Positions 52,245 through 61,337 of a stretch of DNA of 64,000 nt are shown piece after piece. Both the position numbers and the translations under genes were made by a program. A model generated the notes under the pieces. That model had not been told where the DNA came from. It did no database searches and saw only the letters and a list, made by a program, of their open reading frames with translations. The DNA lies in NCBI GenBank assembly GCA_041552055.1, contig JBFELO010000007.1, positions 4,086-68,085 on the forward strand, read 5' to 3'. The DNA comes from JBFELO01 sp041552055 (lineage in GTDB: Bacteria; Acidobacteriota; Thermoanaerobaculia; Thermoanaerobaculales; Sulfomarinibacteraceae). Numbering within the stretch: position 1 is the first letter of the stretch; every line of letters starts with the position of its first letter.

Positions 52245-54632
52245 ATGTCAGCGAGATCACCAATCCAGTATCGGATCCTCGTGCTGTGTCTCGTACTCAT
52301 CGTCGTGCCCTCGGTGGCAGTGGTTGCGGGCAATTCGGGGTCTGGAGGAGGCGGAGGGAAGTGGTGGGACGTCGATCCCGAACCGGAGCTTCCGTCCCCC
52401 GACTACGATTCCATCCTGTACTCGGAGGTCGCTCCGAGGCTGCGAGAGATCGAGCTCAACAGCAACCGGGTCAAGGTCGATGTCATCGGACGGTCGGCGG
52501 GCGGTCGGAACCTGTTCCTCGTGACCGTATCCGATCCGCAGGGGATGGGCCGACTCGGTCGCTATCAGGCGATTCGCACGACCATGCTGAAGGACCCGTC
52601 CAAGGCTCAGGAGATGATCGAAAAGTTCGGCGACTTCAAGGTGCCCGTGCTCATCAATGCGAGCGTTCATGGTGGGGAGTACCCGGGGGTCGATGCGGCG
52701 ATCCGACTGATCGAGACGCTGGCGTACGACGACAGCGAGGAGGTCATGACGATTCTCGAGAACGTGATTCTCCTCGTCAATGTCGTCCACAACCCCGATG
52801 GAAGAGTCATGGGTACGCGCAGGAACACGAACGGATTCGATATCGGCCGTGACTTCATCGCGCAGACCCAGCCAGAAACTCGAGCGGCCGTCGGCGTGAT
52901 GACCGAGTGGAACCCGATGGTCGTGCTCGATCTGCACGGCTTCGTCAATCCGATGCTGATCGAACCGTGCACGCCGCCCCACAACCCGAACTACGAGTAC
53001 GATTTGTACATTTCATGGGCGCTCGCGCAGGCGGAGGCGATGGAAGCGGAGCTGCTCGATCAGCTCGGATTCGCCGCGCAGATTCCGTACCGCGACAACC
53101 CATCATTTTGGGACGATTGGGCGCCGAGTTACGTTGCCATGTACTCGATGTACCACGGGGCCTATGGCCACACGCTGGAAACGCCCTACAGGGACGAGCG
53201 TGGCGTGGATGCGTTGTACACGGCCGTTTGGGGAGCGCTCGAGTTCGTGTCTCAGAACAGAGAGGCGATGATCCACGATCAGATCGAGATCTTCCGGCGC
53301 GGCTACCTCGACCTGCTGCAGCAGCCCGTTCCTCCCGAGCTCCTCCCGGTCTGGGATCAGTATGCGGACTTCATGATCCAGGAGTTCCCTGAAGCCTACA
53401 TTATCCCGGCTGACACGCCGTTCCAGCCGAGTCCCCATCAGGCCGCCCGACTGGTTGACTTCCTGCGGTTCAACGACGTCGAGGTGGAGAGGGCGAGCGA
53501 GCCGTTCACCTACGATGGGACGGGCTACCCTGAAGGGACCTACGTGGTCTGGCTCGACCAGCCGAAGCGAGGGCTGGCGAATACCATCCTCGACGATGGT
53601 CTCGACCTCACCGAAATACCCGGTCTGGAGTTCTACTCGCCACCGGCGGCCTGGAGTCATCCTCGGCTGTGGGGAGTCACACGAGCCGTGGTGAATGACG
53701 CGATCGACATCTCGACCCATGGGGTCAAGAAGGCGGATGCTCCACAGGGTTGGCTGGAAAGCGAGACCGCGGCAGCCTACGCGTACCTGCCAACCAGCAT
53801 CGCGGCCGTTCAGGCGACCAACGACCTGCTGGCGCGAGGTGCCACGTTGCACCGGGTGCCGGGACCGTTCACGGACTCCGGCCGTGACTTCGGAGCCGGC
53901 GCGATCATTCTTCCGGGTAATCCCGAGCTCGCGGCACAGCTCGTCAGCGCCTACGCTCTTGATGTCTTCGCCCTCGAAGGCGTGCCTGCGGACGCGGTCG
54001 TGATGTCAACACAGCGGATCGCTGTCTACGGTGACGAGGGTGTCGTGCACAGCTTGAGGGTGATGGGGTTCGACTTTGACGTGGTCGACAGGACCGACCT
54101 CAATGCGGGCGACATCACCGGGTACGACGTGTTCTTGAACCGGGACCTTCGATGGAGCTCTCTAGATGCCGGAGGACAGACGTCATTCACGAGCTGGTTC
54201 GCTGCCGGAGGCGACTACGTCGGTCTTGGGTACAGGGGTCGAGCGGTGGACTTCGCGGTCGACGCCGGAGTCATCGATGTCGGGTACGGATACACTCCCG
54301 GGAACGCGATCGTGTACGTCGACTTCGACCCGGACGACACTGTTGCGGCCGGATTTCGCGAGGACGGCTCCGCGTTTGTCTACCAATCGGTGTGGTTCAC
54401 CGCAATGGGGGCAGGCACCGAGGTCTCCGCGCGCCTCGACAGCGGAGACTTCCTGATCGCCGGATTCTGGGAGGACTGGCAGATCAGCGGTGCGAACGGC
54501 ATGCCGATCGTCGTACATGCGGCCACGGGTGACCAGGACACGGTTTTGATTGGGTTCGATCCGACGTTCCGGGGTCATCCGGAGGACGCCTTCAGGATGG
54601 TGGCGAGTGCGATCTACACCGGGCTGGATTGA
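52245..54632 (+). CDS. Secreted M14 zinc carboxypeptidase-like protein
   Basis: 795 residues from ATG 52245 (GGGGAGGA site). The signal peptide is LVLCLVLIVVPSVAVVAGN. The M14 zinc site is HGGEYPG (His142, Glu145) with the third ligand in VVLDLHGFVNP; LETPYRDERG holds a candidate catalytic Glu. The first ~350 residues are the peptidase. Residues ~400-795 are a large extra region (YIIPADTPFQPSPHQAARLV, DGTGYPEGTYVVWLDQPKRG, GATLHRVPGPFTDSGRDFGA) like that in long bacterial M14 proteins whose role is unknown. Probably a periplasmic or secreted peptidase for protein or wall fragments. Confidence 0.85.
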   Translation: MSARSPIQYRILVLCLVLIVVPSVAVVAGNSGSGGGGGKWWDVDPEPELPSPDYDSILYSEVAPRLREIELNSNRVKVDVIGRSAGGRNLFLVTVSDPQGMGRLGRYQAIRTTMLKDPSKAQEMIEKFGDFKVPVLINASVHGGEYPGVDAAIRLIETLAYDDSEEVMTILENVILLVNVVHNPDGRVMGTRRNTNGFDIGRDFIAQTQPETRAAVGVMTEWNPMVVLDLHGFVNPMLIEPCTPPHNPNYEYDLYISWALAQAEAMEAELLDQLGFAAQIPYRDNPSFWDDWAPSYVAMYSMYHGAYGHTLETPYRDERGVDALYTAVWGALEFVSQNREAMIHDQIEIFRRGYLDLLQQPVPPELLPVWDQYADFMIQEFPEAYIIPADTPFQPSPHQAARLVDFLRFNDVEVERASEPFTYDGTGYPEGTYVVWLDQPKRGLANTILDDGLDLTEIPGLEFYSPPAAWSHPRLWGVTRAVVNDAIDISTHGVKKADAPQGWLESETAAAYAYLPTSIAAVQATNDLLARGATLHRVPGPFTDSGRDFGAGAIILPGNPELAAQLVSAYALDVFALEGVPADAVVMSTQRIAVYGDEGVVHSLRVMGFDFDVVDRTDLNAGDITGYDVFLNRDLRWSSLDAGGQTSFTSWFAAGGDYVGLGYRGRAVDFAVDAGVIDVGYGYTPGNAIVYVDFDPDDTVAAGFREDGSAFVYQSVWFTAMGAGTEVSARLDSGDFLIAGFWEDWQISGANGMPIVVHAATGDQDTVLIGFDPTFRGHPEDAFRMVASAIYTGLD

Positions 54633-54799
54633 GTGGGACAGACGGCAGTTGGAGGAGCAGCCCAGAAGAGTCGCACGTCTTGGCTGAGTCGGGGGTTCAG
54701 ACCAGCGTAGAGCTACACTTCTGTTGCTGATGCGCGTCAGTCATGGTGCGCTCTGTGATCAGCTGACCCCTCGGGGAGTGGTCACATCGCGCGCGGATC

Positions 54800-55180
54800 C
54801 TACGAACCTCGGTCTGCAACGAACAATCGCCACGCAGCGAAGCCCCAGCCGAGGATCAAGGTGACGCCGCCGATGGGCGTCACCATCCCGAGCCAGCGAA
54901 TGTCCGTCAGCGCGAGCAGGTGGAGGCTGCCCGAAAACACGATCGTCCCCACGATCAGCAATACGGCCGCGGTTTCCAGCCGCCGCTGCGGCCAGCGGCT
55001 CATCGCCCAGGCGAGCGCGAGCAGCGCGAGTGCGTGGTACATCTGGTAGCGGACACCGGTCTCGAAGACTTCGAGCTGGCGCGCGCTCAGCTGATCCCGC
55101 AGCGCGTGCGCCCCGAACGCCCCGAGCGCCACGGCGAGGCCACCAAGGATCGATCCGATGGCGAAGACGATCCGTGCCAT
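54800..55180 (-). CDS. DUF423 family membrane protein
   Basis: 126 residues. Four transmembrane helices in the DUF423/YwdK arrangement: IVFAIGSILGGLAVALGAFGAHAL, RYQMYHALALLALAWAM, AAVLLIVGTIVFSGSLHLLAL and LGMVTPIGGVTLILGWGFAAW. GAFGAHAL and VFSGSLHLLAL are family signatures. Function is unknown. The start at 55180 (MARIVFAIG) fits the family length; the frame upstream is open but lies over a heptamer array and looks non-coding. Confidence 0.88.
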   Translation of the reverse strand: MARIVFAIGSILGGLAVALGAFGAHALRDQLSARQLEVFETGVRYQMYHALALLALAWAMSRWPQRRLETAAVLLIVGTIVFSGSLHLLALTDIRWLGMVTPIGGVTLILGWGFAAWRLFVADRGS

Positions 55181-55315
55181 GTCGAGACTCCAGACGTCGC
55201 GCGTCGACGGTGGCGCGACGGGTGGCAGGATACTGCACCTTGTTGAGTGATGAGGTGCGGAGTCATACGACGCCAGCCAAGGACGCGTGGAGACGCTGGG
55301 ATTTCGTGTCGCTGG

Positions 55316-55350
55316 CCGCTCGTCGCTGGTCGCTGGCTGCTGGTCTCTGG
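55316..55350. repeat. Heptamer array upstream of the DUF423 gene
   Basis: TCGCTGG TCGCTGG CTGCTGG TCTCTGG at 55323-55350, a 7-base repeat with drift, preceded by a looser GTGTCGCTGG unit. The rest of the 345-base gap holds the promoter at 55426 and nothing else recognisable. Confidence 0.65.
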
Positions 55351-55425
55351 TTGCGAAGACTCGAGGTCTTCCCGGCTCGGTGGGCGGAGGGGACACGGTG
55401 AAGAGCGAGGGTGACTCCTTTCGTT

Positions 55426-55454
55426 TTGACGCCGACTCTGTGCGGGGCTACATT
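55426..55454 (+). promoter_or_regulatory. Promoter of the beta-helix gene
   Basis: TTGACG at 55426-55431, exactly 17 bases, TACATT at 55449-55454. The start is predicted near 55461, about 65 bases before ATG 55526. Confidence 0.65.
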
Positions 55455-55525
55455 GAGTGAAGACTCTCAGCAAACAAGGGATGCGGCCCGATGATCGAGA
55501 GGGTGGCATGAATGGGGAGGATGCC

Positions 55526-57247
55526 ATGCTGAGTCGGAGATGCATGTGTGTACTCGTGTCGATAGTGGCGATAGCGTCGGCGGTCGCCGCAGATGAATCA
55601 GCAGGACATGGAGAAGCCGCTGCCGATACCGCCAAATCGGTGACCACGGCCAAGACCGCGATCGAAGGACACGTCTCCGACCCATCGGGTGAGACCTACG
55701 GTGTGGTCGGCGTGAGCAACTCGCCGGACGGTGCCGGGCTTGGCGCGGCCAACACCGGCGGTGGTCCGGATCTCGTGCTGGACGGCGGAGGCGATCCGGA
55801 CGCGATCCTGACCGAGGCCGGGATCGACCGGCCCTCGGCGTCGCTTCAGACGTTTACCCTGCACAACTCCGGTGGCGGCGGTCTCGACCTGTACGTGGAG
55901 GGGACCCTGTTCGGTAACGGCGTTGGCCTGACGCACGTCGACGCGGCATCGCTCGGCGGGTCCTTCGCGGGGGAGTTCGCTCTGGACGTCGACCTGGCGA
56001 CCAGCGGCTCGTCGTCGGTCCACTGGGACAACGTCACGAGTGCCCCGACCGGCCTGGCGGACGGCGACGACGACACCCTCGGCGGGCTCGAGTGCGGCGA
56101 AGCCCAGATCGCCAAGTGGAACGGGTCGAGCTGGATCTGCTCGCACGACGTCGGGGTGGCGTACGCGCGCACCCGCGTGGTCGGGCCGGTCGGCACACCG
56201 CCGGAGAACGGTGCCACGTTGCTGGACGCGATCGCGGGCATCCCGACGCCGGCGTCGCAAGAGGAGGCCTGGCTGCTCAAGATCGAGCCCGGGGTGTACG
56301 ACGTGGGTTCGGCATCGTTCGAGATGAAGAGCTGGGTGGACGTGGAGGGATCGGGCGAAGGGGTGACGCTGATTCGTGGTGCGATCTGCGAAACCGGTTG
56401 GACGATCACGACCGGTGTGGTCGAAGGTGCCGAATCTGCCGAACTCCGATCGCTCACGGTGGAGAACACGTGCTCCGGGACCAACATGTCGTCCACGGGC
56501 ATCTACAACCAGGGAGACAACGCCCGGTTCAGCCACGTCACCGCCAGCGTCTTCGGCGCTGCCGAGTACAACCATGCCGTGTATAACGAAGGGCTCGACG
56601 TGGTCTTCGAGTTCATCACCGCCGAGTCCGGTGGGGCGACAGACACCAACCGAGGCCTGGTGGACGGAGGCATCGGGGTGAGGATCACCAACGCCCGGGT
56701 CAGCGGACTGGCAGGGGGTGACACAAGTACCGGTTTAGAGCTGTTCGGAGGTTGGACCGCAGTGTCCGACGTCGAGGTGATCGCGCGCAACGCGACTGCA
56801 TCTACGTGGGCGGTGTTCAACGGCGCGAGCGACGTGGTGTTCACGAACCTGACTGCAAGGGCTTCCTCCACCCACGGTGGAGAGCAGATCGGGATGTTTG
56901 CCTCTCAGGGTGGATTCACCTTGGTGGACAGCAGCATCCAGGCCGAGGACGCAGCGCAGCTCGACTCCCTGGAAGGAGGGACGGTCGTGCTCGACAACGC
57001 GACGTTGAACGGCTCCCGTTATGGGATTCACGCCGACGTCTCCCCTCTCTCCGGCTCCGTGGACATCTACATCAATCACAGCGTGGTGCGCGGACCGACG
57101 AACAGCTTGAGGTTCGACTACACCGACGTGTTCGTAGGTGGATCTCAGATCGCGGGTGGGGCTGTGTCCAATCTGGGGTCCGGGACCATAGCCTGCGCCG
57201 GGGTGTGGGACGAGGGATACACCTTTTACCCAAGCACGTGTCCGTAG
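55526..57247 (+). CDS. Secreted right-handed beta-helix protein
   Basis: 573 residues from ATG 55526, chosen for GGGGAGG six bases upstream and the signal peptide that follows (MCVLVSIVAIASAVAADE). Residues ~40-150 resemble tail-fibre-like domains (GHVSDPSGETYGVVGVSNSP, FTLHNSGGGGLDLYVEGTLF). Residues ~215-570 are a parallel beta-helix of the pectate-lyase type with ~22-residue rungs (LKIEPGVYDVGSASFEMKSW, GNNARF-like turns, VFTNLTARASS, TLVDSSIQAEDAAQ). No catalytic lyase residues can be named, so binding or structural roles are as likely as polysaccharide cleavage. The end is GVWDEGYTFYPSTCP. Confidence 0.8.
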   Translation: MLSRRCMCVLVSIVAIASAVAADESAGHGEAAADTAKSVTTAKTAIEGHVSDPSGETYGVVGVSNSPDGAGLGAANTGGGPDLVLDGGGDPDAILTEAGIDRPSASLQTFTLHNSGGGGLDLYVEGTLFGNGVGLTHVDAASLGGSFAGEFALDVDLATSGSSSVHWDNVTSAPTGLADGDDDTLGGLECGEAQIAKWNGSSWICSHDVGVAYARTRVVGPVGTPPENGATLLDAIAGIPTPASQEEAWLLKIEPGVYDVGSASFEMKSWVDVEGSGEGVTLIRGAICETGWTITTGVVEGAESAELRSLTVENTCSGTNMSSTGIYNQGDNARFSHVTASVFGAAEYNHAVYNEGLDVVFEFITAESGGATDTNRGLVDGGIGVRITNARVSGLAGGDTSTGLELFGGWTAVSDVEVIARNATASTWAVFNGASDVVFTNLTARASSTHGGEQIGMFASQGGFTLVDSSIQAEDAAQLDSLEGGTVVLDNATLNGSRYGIHADVSPLSGSVDIYINHSVVRGPTNSLRFDYTDVFVGGSQIAGGAVSNLGSGTIACAGVWDEGYTFYPSTCP

Positions 57248-57266
57248 TTGGCTGACCCGTGGGGAG

Positions 57267-57303
57267 GAGCAGTAAGCAGGGAGCAGTAAGCAGCAAGCAG
57301 TGG
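57267..57303. repeat. Heptamer array next to hairpin-element copy B
   Basis: GCAGTAA GCAGGGA GCAGTAA GCAGCAA GCAGTGG: five 7-base units with drift starting 20 bases after the beta-helix gene and ending about 20 bases before the hairpin element. Confidence 0.7.
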
Positions 57304-57322
57304 GCCGTTTAGGACGCCCCGG

Positions 57323-57486
57323 GGTGTCAGAACGTCGAAGCGAAAGGCAGGCTGACCACAGCGCCTCCTGCGGGCGTGCCGTCTTTCACAATGTTGGGAC
57401 CACCCCGCCCGGTGGAGCGGTTCTCTTGAGCCCCAACATTGTGACAGGGGACACCCGCGGGAAGCACCTCGGGGAGAGGGCGCGTT
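57323..57486 (+). repeat. Hairpin element, copy B
   Basis: GTGTCAGAACGTCGAAGCGA at the 5' end, TGCGGGCGTGCCGTCTTT, then a 12-bp stem (57387-57398 with 57432-57443) and GACACCCGCGGGAAGC ... GGGGAGAGGGCGCG. Compared with copy A the outermost pair is C-G instead of G-C, so pairing is kept although both bases changed. GGGTGGGTGGGTGG follows at about 57501. Confidence 0.75.
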
Positions 57487-57521
57487 GCAGCATCGAGCAT
57501 CTGGGTGGGTGGGTGGTGAGA

Positions 57522-58202
57522 TCACACCTGCTTGGTCTTGGTGCGATCGTCGATCGCGACAAACCGAAACGTCGCCACGTTGACGCCGATCCGGATCTCG
57601 TCGGCATTGGCCAGCCGTGCCGGCTCGGCGACTCGCTCTCCGCGGAGAAATGTCCCGTTCTTGCTCCCTAGATCATGGAGGGTCACTCCGTCGTCTTCGA
57701 CCGTGATTGAGGCGTGCCGCCGGGACACCTCGGGGTCGTCGATCCGGACCGTGGCATCGGGCCCTCGTCCGATCAGATTCACGCCCTCTGCCAGAGGGAA
57801 CTCGGCGTCGTCCGAGGTGATCTTGAACCGTGGGAGTGGGGCAGGCGCGGAGACCGGCGCACCGTCGTGAAGCATCACCCGCGCCACCGGTCGGTATCCG
57901 CGGCGAGGTATCGTCTCGATGTAGCGTGGATGCCGGGCATCGTCGCCCAGCGCGGTCCTCAGCTCTGCGATGACGTGCGTGAGCGCGTTCTCGGACACGA
58001 ACTCGGTGTGCCACACGGTGTCGATCAGGTGCTGCTTGGTGGCAAGCCGCCCGTCCAGATCGGCCAGGCACACCAGCACCTCCATCGCGCGAGGTCTCAG
58101 CTGTACGACGTGATCGTCCCGCAAGATGCGATCGAGGGTTGGCTCGACCGTCCAGTCGCCGAGCTCGAATCGGCCGCGCGCTCCGGTTGCGGGTGACGTC
58201 AC
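57522..58202 (-). CDS. Winged-helix (CadC/OmpR type) + FHA domain regulator
   Basis: 226 residues. Residues ~10-108 are a trans_reg_C winged helix: DRILRDDHVVQLRPRAMEVL, SENALTHVIAELRTALGDDA and the wing YIETIPRRGYRPVARV. Residues ~125-215 are an FHA domain that reads phosphothreonine: NLIGRGPDATVRI, EVSRRHASITVED, DLGSKNGTFLRGERV (key Arg, Ser-x-x-His and Asn residues all present). No transmembrane helix is seen. It should be a DNA-binding protein whose partner or activity depends on Ser/Thr kinase signalling; no kinase gene lies in the window. It follows the HExxH protein gene by 62 bases on the same strand. Confidence 0.88.
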   Translation of the reverse strand: MTSPATGARGRFELGDWTVEPTLDRILRDDHVVQLRPRAMEVLVCLADLDGRLATKQHLIDTVWHTEFVSENALTHVIAELRTALGDDARHPRYIETIPRRGYRPVARVMLHDGAPVSAPAPLPRFKITSDDAEFPLAEGVNLIGRGPDATVRIDDPEVSRRHASITVEDDGVTLHDLGSKNGTFLRGERVAEPARLANADEIRIGVNVATFRFVAIDDRTKTKQV

Positions 58203-58264
58203 GTCACGAGCATGATAATCGACCCTTGCCCGAGGAGGCGCGCTCGGTCAACTGCACTCAGCGA

Positions 58265-58822
58265 TCAGAACTCGCACGCGTGTCTTACCAACTCGTTGAT
58301 CGCGCTCCCTGGTGCAGCGTGTGGATCGTGCGGCCACTCGTCAGTGCCGGCGTGGTGGAGCGCCTCGTGGAGGAGCACGGCCGCGGCTCTCTCGTCCGAC
58401 AGCCAAGCGAACCGGCGGCACAGCCAGGTCGGTGCGCCGCCCACCAGGGTGTAGGCATAGGCGTGTGGGCAGACCCGCTTCTCCATCTTGAGCTCGGCCC
58501 TGTAGTAGAGGGTTTTTGACAGGACTTCGATGCCGTCGGCGCCGAGCTCGGTAAACAGGTCGGCGCAGGCGGGTACCTCGTGTACGCGCTGCAGAGCCAA
58601 CTGGAAACCGGCCTCGATCTTGGTGCAAAGTGGTCCCGGTACACGGCGGTTGATCCGCGGGATGGTCGGCCTATCGTGTGCTGAGGGGGCGGTGGCGGCC
58701 ATGGCTGATACAGCGACGTGATCGGCGGACTCGGCCGACGTGCCGGCATCCGCGACCATCGGCGCCACGCAGATCAGTGCCGAGTGAATGAGCCACCGAC
58801 CCGGGCATCGTGGTGATCTCAT
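58265..58822 (-). CDS. Secreted putative metallopeptidase (HExxH)
   Basis: 185 residues from ATG 58822 (GGGGAGG site). A signal-like hydrophobic stretch (LIHSALICVAPMVADAG) comes first. A zinc motif lies at residues 152-162: LLHEALHHAGTDE, i.e. H-E-x-x-H with a third possible ligand, Glu162. Six Cys in the mature part (CTK, PACADL, RVCPH, TWLCRR, RHACEF and one in the signal) suggest disulfides. The layout, with a HExxH helix near the C-terminus followed by INELVRHAC, resembles a group of small exported peptidase-like proteins of unknown substrate. Confidence 0.7.
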   Translation of the reverse strand: MRSPRCPGRWLIHSALICVAPMVADAGTSAESADHVAVSAMAATAPSAHDRPTIPRINRRVPGPLCTKIEAGFQLALQRVHEVPACADLFTELGADGIEVLSKTLYYRAELKMEKRVCPHAYAYTLVGGAPTWLCRRFAWLSDERAAAVLLHEALHHAGTDEWPHDPHAAPGSAINELVRHACEF

Positions 58823-58973
58823 GAGCGCCTCCCCGGGCGGGGAGGCCATCTGTCATCCGAATCCTCAACGCCTCGTCGCCCTGACGCTCACGGTCAGTCC
58901 GGGCGGGGCGAAAGAAATGTGACGCTGGTGTGGTGTTGATGTCAGATTCGTGACAATCGCCGGGCGAGGCCCT

Positions 58974-60047
58974 CTAGTCAGAATCTCGAAGGCGTTCCTG
59001 GAAGAGCTCACCGAGCTCTGCGAGCGCGTCGAGGTCGGTCGGTTCGTCTTCGAAAAGGGGCAACACCACGAGTGGGTGTGAGCTGCCGAGCAGCGACTGC
59101 AGCTCCCGCACTCCCTGATGGTCCCGTTCGCCGAGCCAGGCCAACAGGTGGCGGCCGTCGATCTTGCCGGGACCGAGATCGCGGGGGGTGGTGTCGCCGG
59201 GGACGGCAGGGTGCACCCTGTTGACCACGACCGGACCCAGTCGGTAGCCGGCCTCCTTGAGGCGGCGGGCAAAGAACAGGGTGTCGGCCACGCGTTGGTG
59301 GCCGGGACCGCTGACCAGTACGAAAACGGTGTTTTCGGAACGGAGGAGTTGCTGCACCTCGACGGCGCGCTCGCGGAAGCCGTCGTACAGCGGCGCGAAC
59401 GCCTGGAAGAACTCGGCCATGTCGCGCAGCAGCTCCAAGCCGACCATGCGGTCGAAAAACGTCTCCACGTTGCGTCCGACCAGCCCGAGCTTCGACGTGG
59501 CGCGGAGCTTGCCGTCGGCGTCGAACCATGGTTTTAGGGCGATCCGTGTCGCTCCGCTGTCGAGGAAGCCGACGATCCGTTCAGGGGCGCCGAGGAAGTC
59601 GAGGGCCTGGCGGGTGGGCGGGGTGTCGAGGATCACGCGGTCGTGCTTCGCCTCGGCGGCGACCTCGAACAGACGCTCCGAGGCCATGTACTCCAGGACT
59701 CCGGCCAGGCCGCCGGAGAGCTGGGCGTAGAACCTGTTGGTGAGGATTCTGTCGCGCGCCCCCCGATCCGGAGCGTACCGCTCGATGAGCCGGTCGAAGG
59801 TGCGTTGGGCGTCGAGCAGGCTCGCCCACAGTCGACCGTCGGTGCGCGAGGCGACCTCGGTCTCGACGTCGCGGGCCGAGTCGTCGACGCCGAGGGCATC
59901 CTTCAGGCGCAGCGAGGGGTCGAAGGTCATCACCAGGGTGTCGTGGCCACGGTTTGCCGCGGACAGACCCATGGCGGCCGCGAGGGTCGTTTTGCCGACG
60001 CCGCCGGAGCCAACCACGATGACGAGGGGATGGTCGAGGGGAGTCAT
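58974..60047 (-). CDS. GET3/ArsA-type ATPase 1
   Basis: 357 residues from ATG 60047, overlapping the upstream paralog's stop as ATGA. Deviant Walker A VVGSGGVGKTTLAAAMGLSA (second Gly normally preceded by Lys; here Ser), switch-like LVMTFDPSLRLKDALG and VILDTPPTRQALDFL. In GET3/ArsA the signature lysine of GKGGVGKT contacts the partner subunit's nucleotide; Ser replaces it here, so dimer-activated hydrolysis may depend on the paralog. No arsenic-binding Cys cluster is seen, so arsenite transport is unlikely. Likely a membrane-protein targeting or assembly ATPase (inference). Confidence 0.85.
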   Translation of the reverse strand: MTPLDHPLVIVVGSGGVGKTTLAAAMGLSAANRGHDTLVMTFDPSLRLKDALGVDDSARDVETEVASRTDGRLWASLLDAQRTFDRLIERYAPDRGARDRILTNRFYAQLSGGLAGVLEYMASERLFEVAAEAKHDRVILDTPPTRQALDFLGAPERIVGFLDSGATRIALKPWFDADGKLRATSKLGLVGRNVETFFDRMVGLELLRDMAEFFQAFAPLYDGFRERAVEVQQLLRSENTVFVLVSGPGHQRVADTLFFARRLKEAGYRLGPVVVNRVHPAVPGDTTPRDLGPGKIDGRHLLAWLGERDHQGVRELQSLLGSSHPLVVLPLFEDEPTDLDALAELGELFQERLRDSD

Positions 60048-60934
60048 CCGCTCGACCTCTCCGCCCACTCCATGTGGCGACCCAGAATTCCCACCAGCTG
60101 CGGGCCGGGGTCCACGGGCAACAGTGGGAACTCCACCGTCGGGCCGGACCACGCCTCGGCCAACCGGCCGAGCTCGCGCTCGTTCACGGTGCGGCGATGG
60201 CTCCACAGGTCGTCGGCCTCGTCGCCGTGGTCGAGGTCACCGGCGAAGGGTGGGTACAGGGCGTTGACCACGATGCCGTCCGGCTGCCTGGACATGCGCG
60301 TGGCGAGTCCCTCCAGCAGCTCGAGACACTCCTGTACCGGCATCTCTTCCGCAATTGTCACGGCGACGATGCCGAAGCGGTCGCTGTCGTGCGTGAAGGC
60401 GGTGAGCTCGGCCGCCATGTGGCCCACGGGACCGCTGCGGATCACCTCGGAGATCAGCTGCGGTGCGGTCAGCCAGGACAGGCCATGTCCCGAGGCGGGC
60501 GCGTCGAGGATGACCACGTCCGGCATCGGAACCCCGCGCGGAGTGTGCCCTCCCAGAAACCGATAGGCGCGACCGAACACTGCCGTTTCCTTGAGGCCCG
60601 GCGCGCCCTCGGTGAAATGGTGGTGGATCGGGCTCGAGAGTACCTTTTTTACGAGTGCTCCGACCTTGAGCTTCTCGCGCACCACATCGTCAAGGGCTTC
60701 TCGTGGGTTCAGATGCTGCAGGTACAGCCTCGGCTCAACCTTGACGAGTTCACCGGCCGACGGGGGTACGTCGAGCAACTGGTGGAGGTTCTCCCGTGGG
60801 TCGACTTCGAACAGCAAGACCCGTCGCCCGCGCGCCGCCAGCCGCTTGCCGAGCACGGCGGCGACCGTAGTCTTGCCCACACCACCCTTGCCGGTGACGA
60901 CGATGAGCTGAAGCGTGGCAAGGCGATCGAGCAT
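60044..60934 (-). CDS. GET3/ArsA-type ATPase 2
   Basis: 296 residues from ATG 60934. Walker A VVTGKGGVGKTTVAAVLGKR with the signature lysine, then VLLFEVDPRENLHQLLDV and VVILDAPASGHGLSWL (switch II). SGPVGHMAAELTAF and IVVNALYPPFAG are typical of the family. Shorter than classical two-domain ArsA; one ATPase domain. It is encoded upstream of and overlapping paralog 1 by 4 bases, so the two are probably made in equal amounts and may form a heterodimer. Arsenite-sensing Cys residues are absent. Confidence 0.87.
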   Translation of the reverse strand: MLDRLATLQLIVVTGKGGVGKTTVAAVLGKRLAARGRRVLLFEVDPRENLHQLLDVPPSAGELVKVEPRLYLQHLNPREALDDVVREKLKVGALVKKVLSSPIHHHFTEGAPGLKETAVFGRAYRFLGGHTPRGVPMPDVVILDAPASGHGLSWLTAPQLISEVIRSGPVGHMAAELTAFTHDSDRFGIVAVTIAEEMPVQECLELLEGLATRMSRQPDGIVVNALYPPFAGDLDHGDEADDLWSHRRTVNERELGRLAEAWSGPTVEFPLLPVDPGPQLVGILGRHMEWAERSSG

Positions 60935-61337
60935 GGTTCCTCGAAGGACGGAATTCTGGTGTCGGGCCCGGCCTGATGATCCGGAGTGACAGACCCTCGT
61001 AAACAGACCGGAGGGTAACACAAGGGGCCTGGGGGCTTGTCAGCCCGGCACTCAGCCCAACGAATGTCTCGTGAGCCTGCAGGTAGCTGCGACCTTCGAC
61101 GGGATTTCAATCCAATCGATCCCGAGCTGAGTGCCGGGCTGGGGATGAGGGTATGGCCGGCGCCTGCGGCGCCTGGGCTTGAGGGCCTGAGGAAACCGTT
61201 CCAGAGCAGGAGTTCAGGGGATAGCCGTGCAGCCGCAAAGCCGCACGACCGCAGGACACCATCTGGCAGCCCCTTGCGGCCCTCGCGAAGAAGCCCTCGC
61301 GACCTCGAGGCCGCCGACCCTCGCGCAGAGATCGCCT
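60935..61337. other. Hairpin-containing intergenic stretch without a gene
   Basis: Nothing coding is seen. It contains GGCGCC-TGC-GGCGCC at 61159-61173 (same core as hairpins at 1489, 32075 and 32302) and at 61276-61319 a ~44-base segment closely similar to 32435-32479. Hairpin-element copy C follows directly. Confidence 0.55.

Noticed and set aside
58974..60934. Arsenite efflux (ArsAB) role for the two GET3/ArsA-type genes
   Set aside because: No metalloid-binding Cys set and no ArsB or ArsD nearby; the ArsR-type gene is 16 kb away beside a zinc-ribbon gene.
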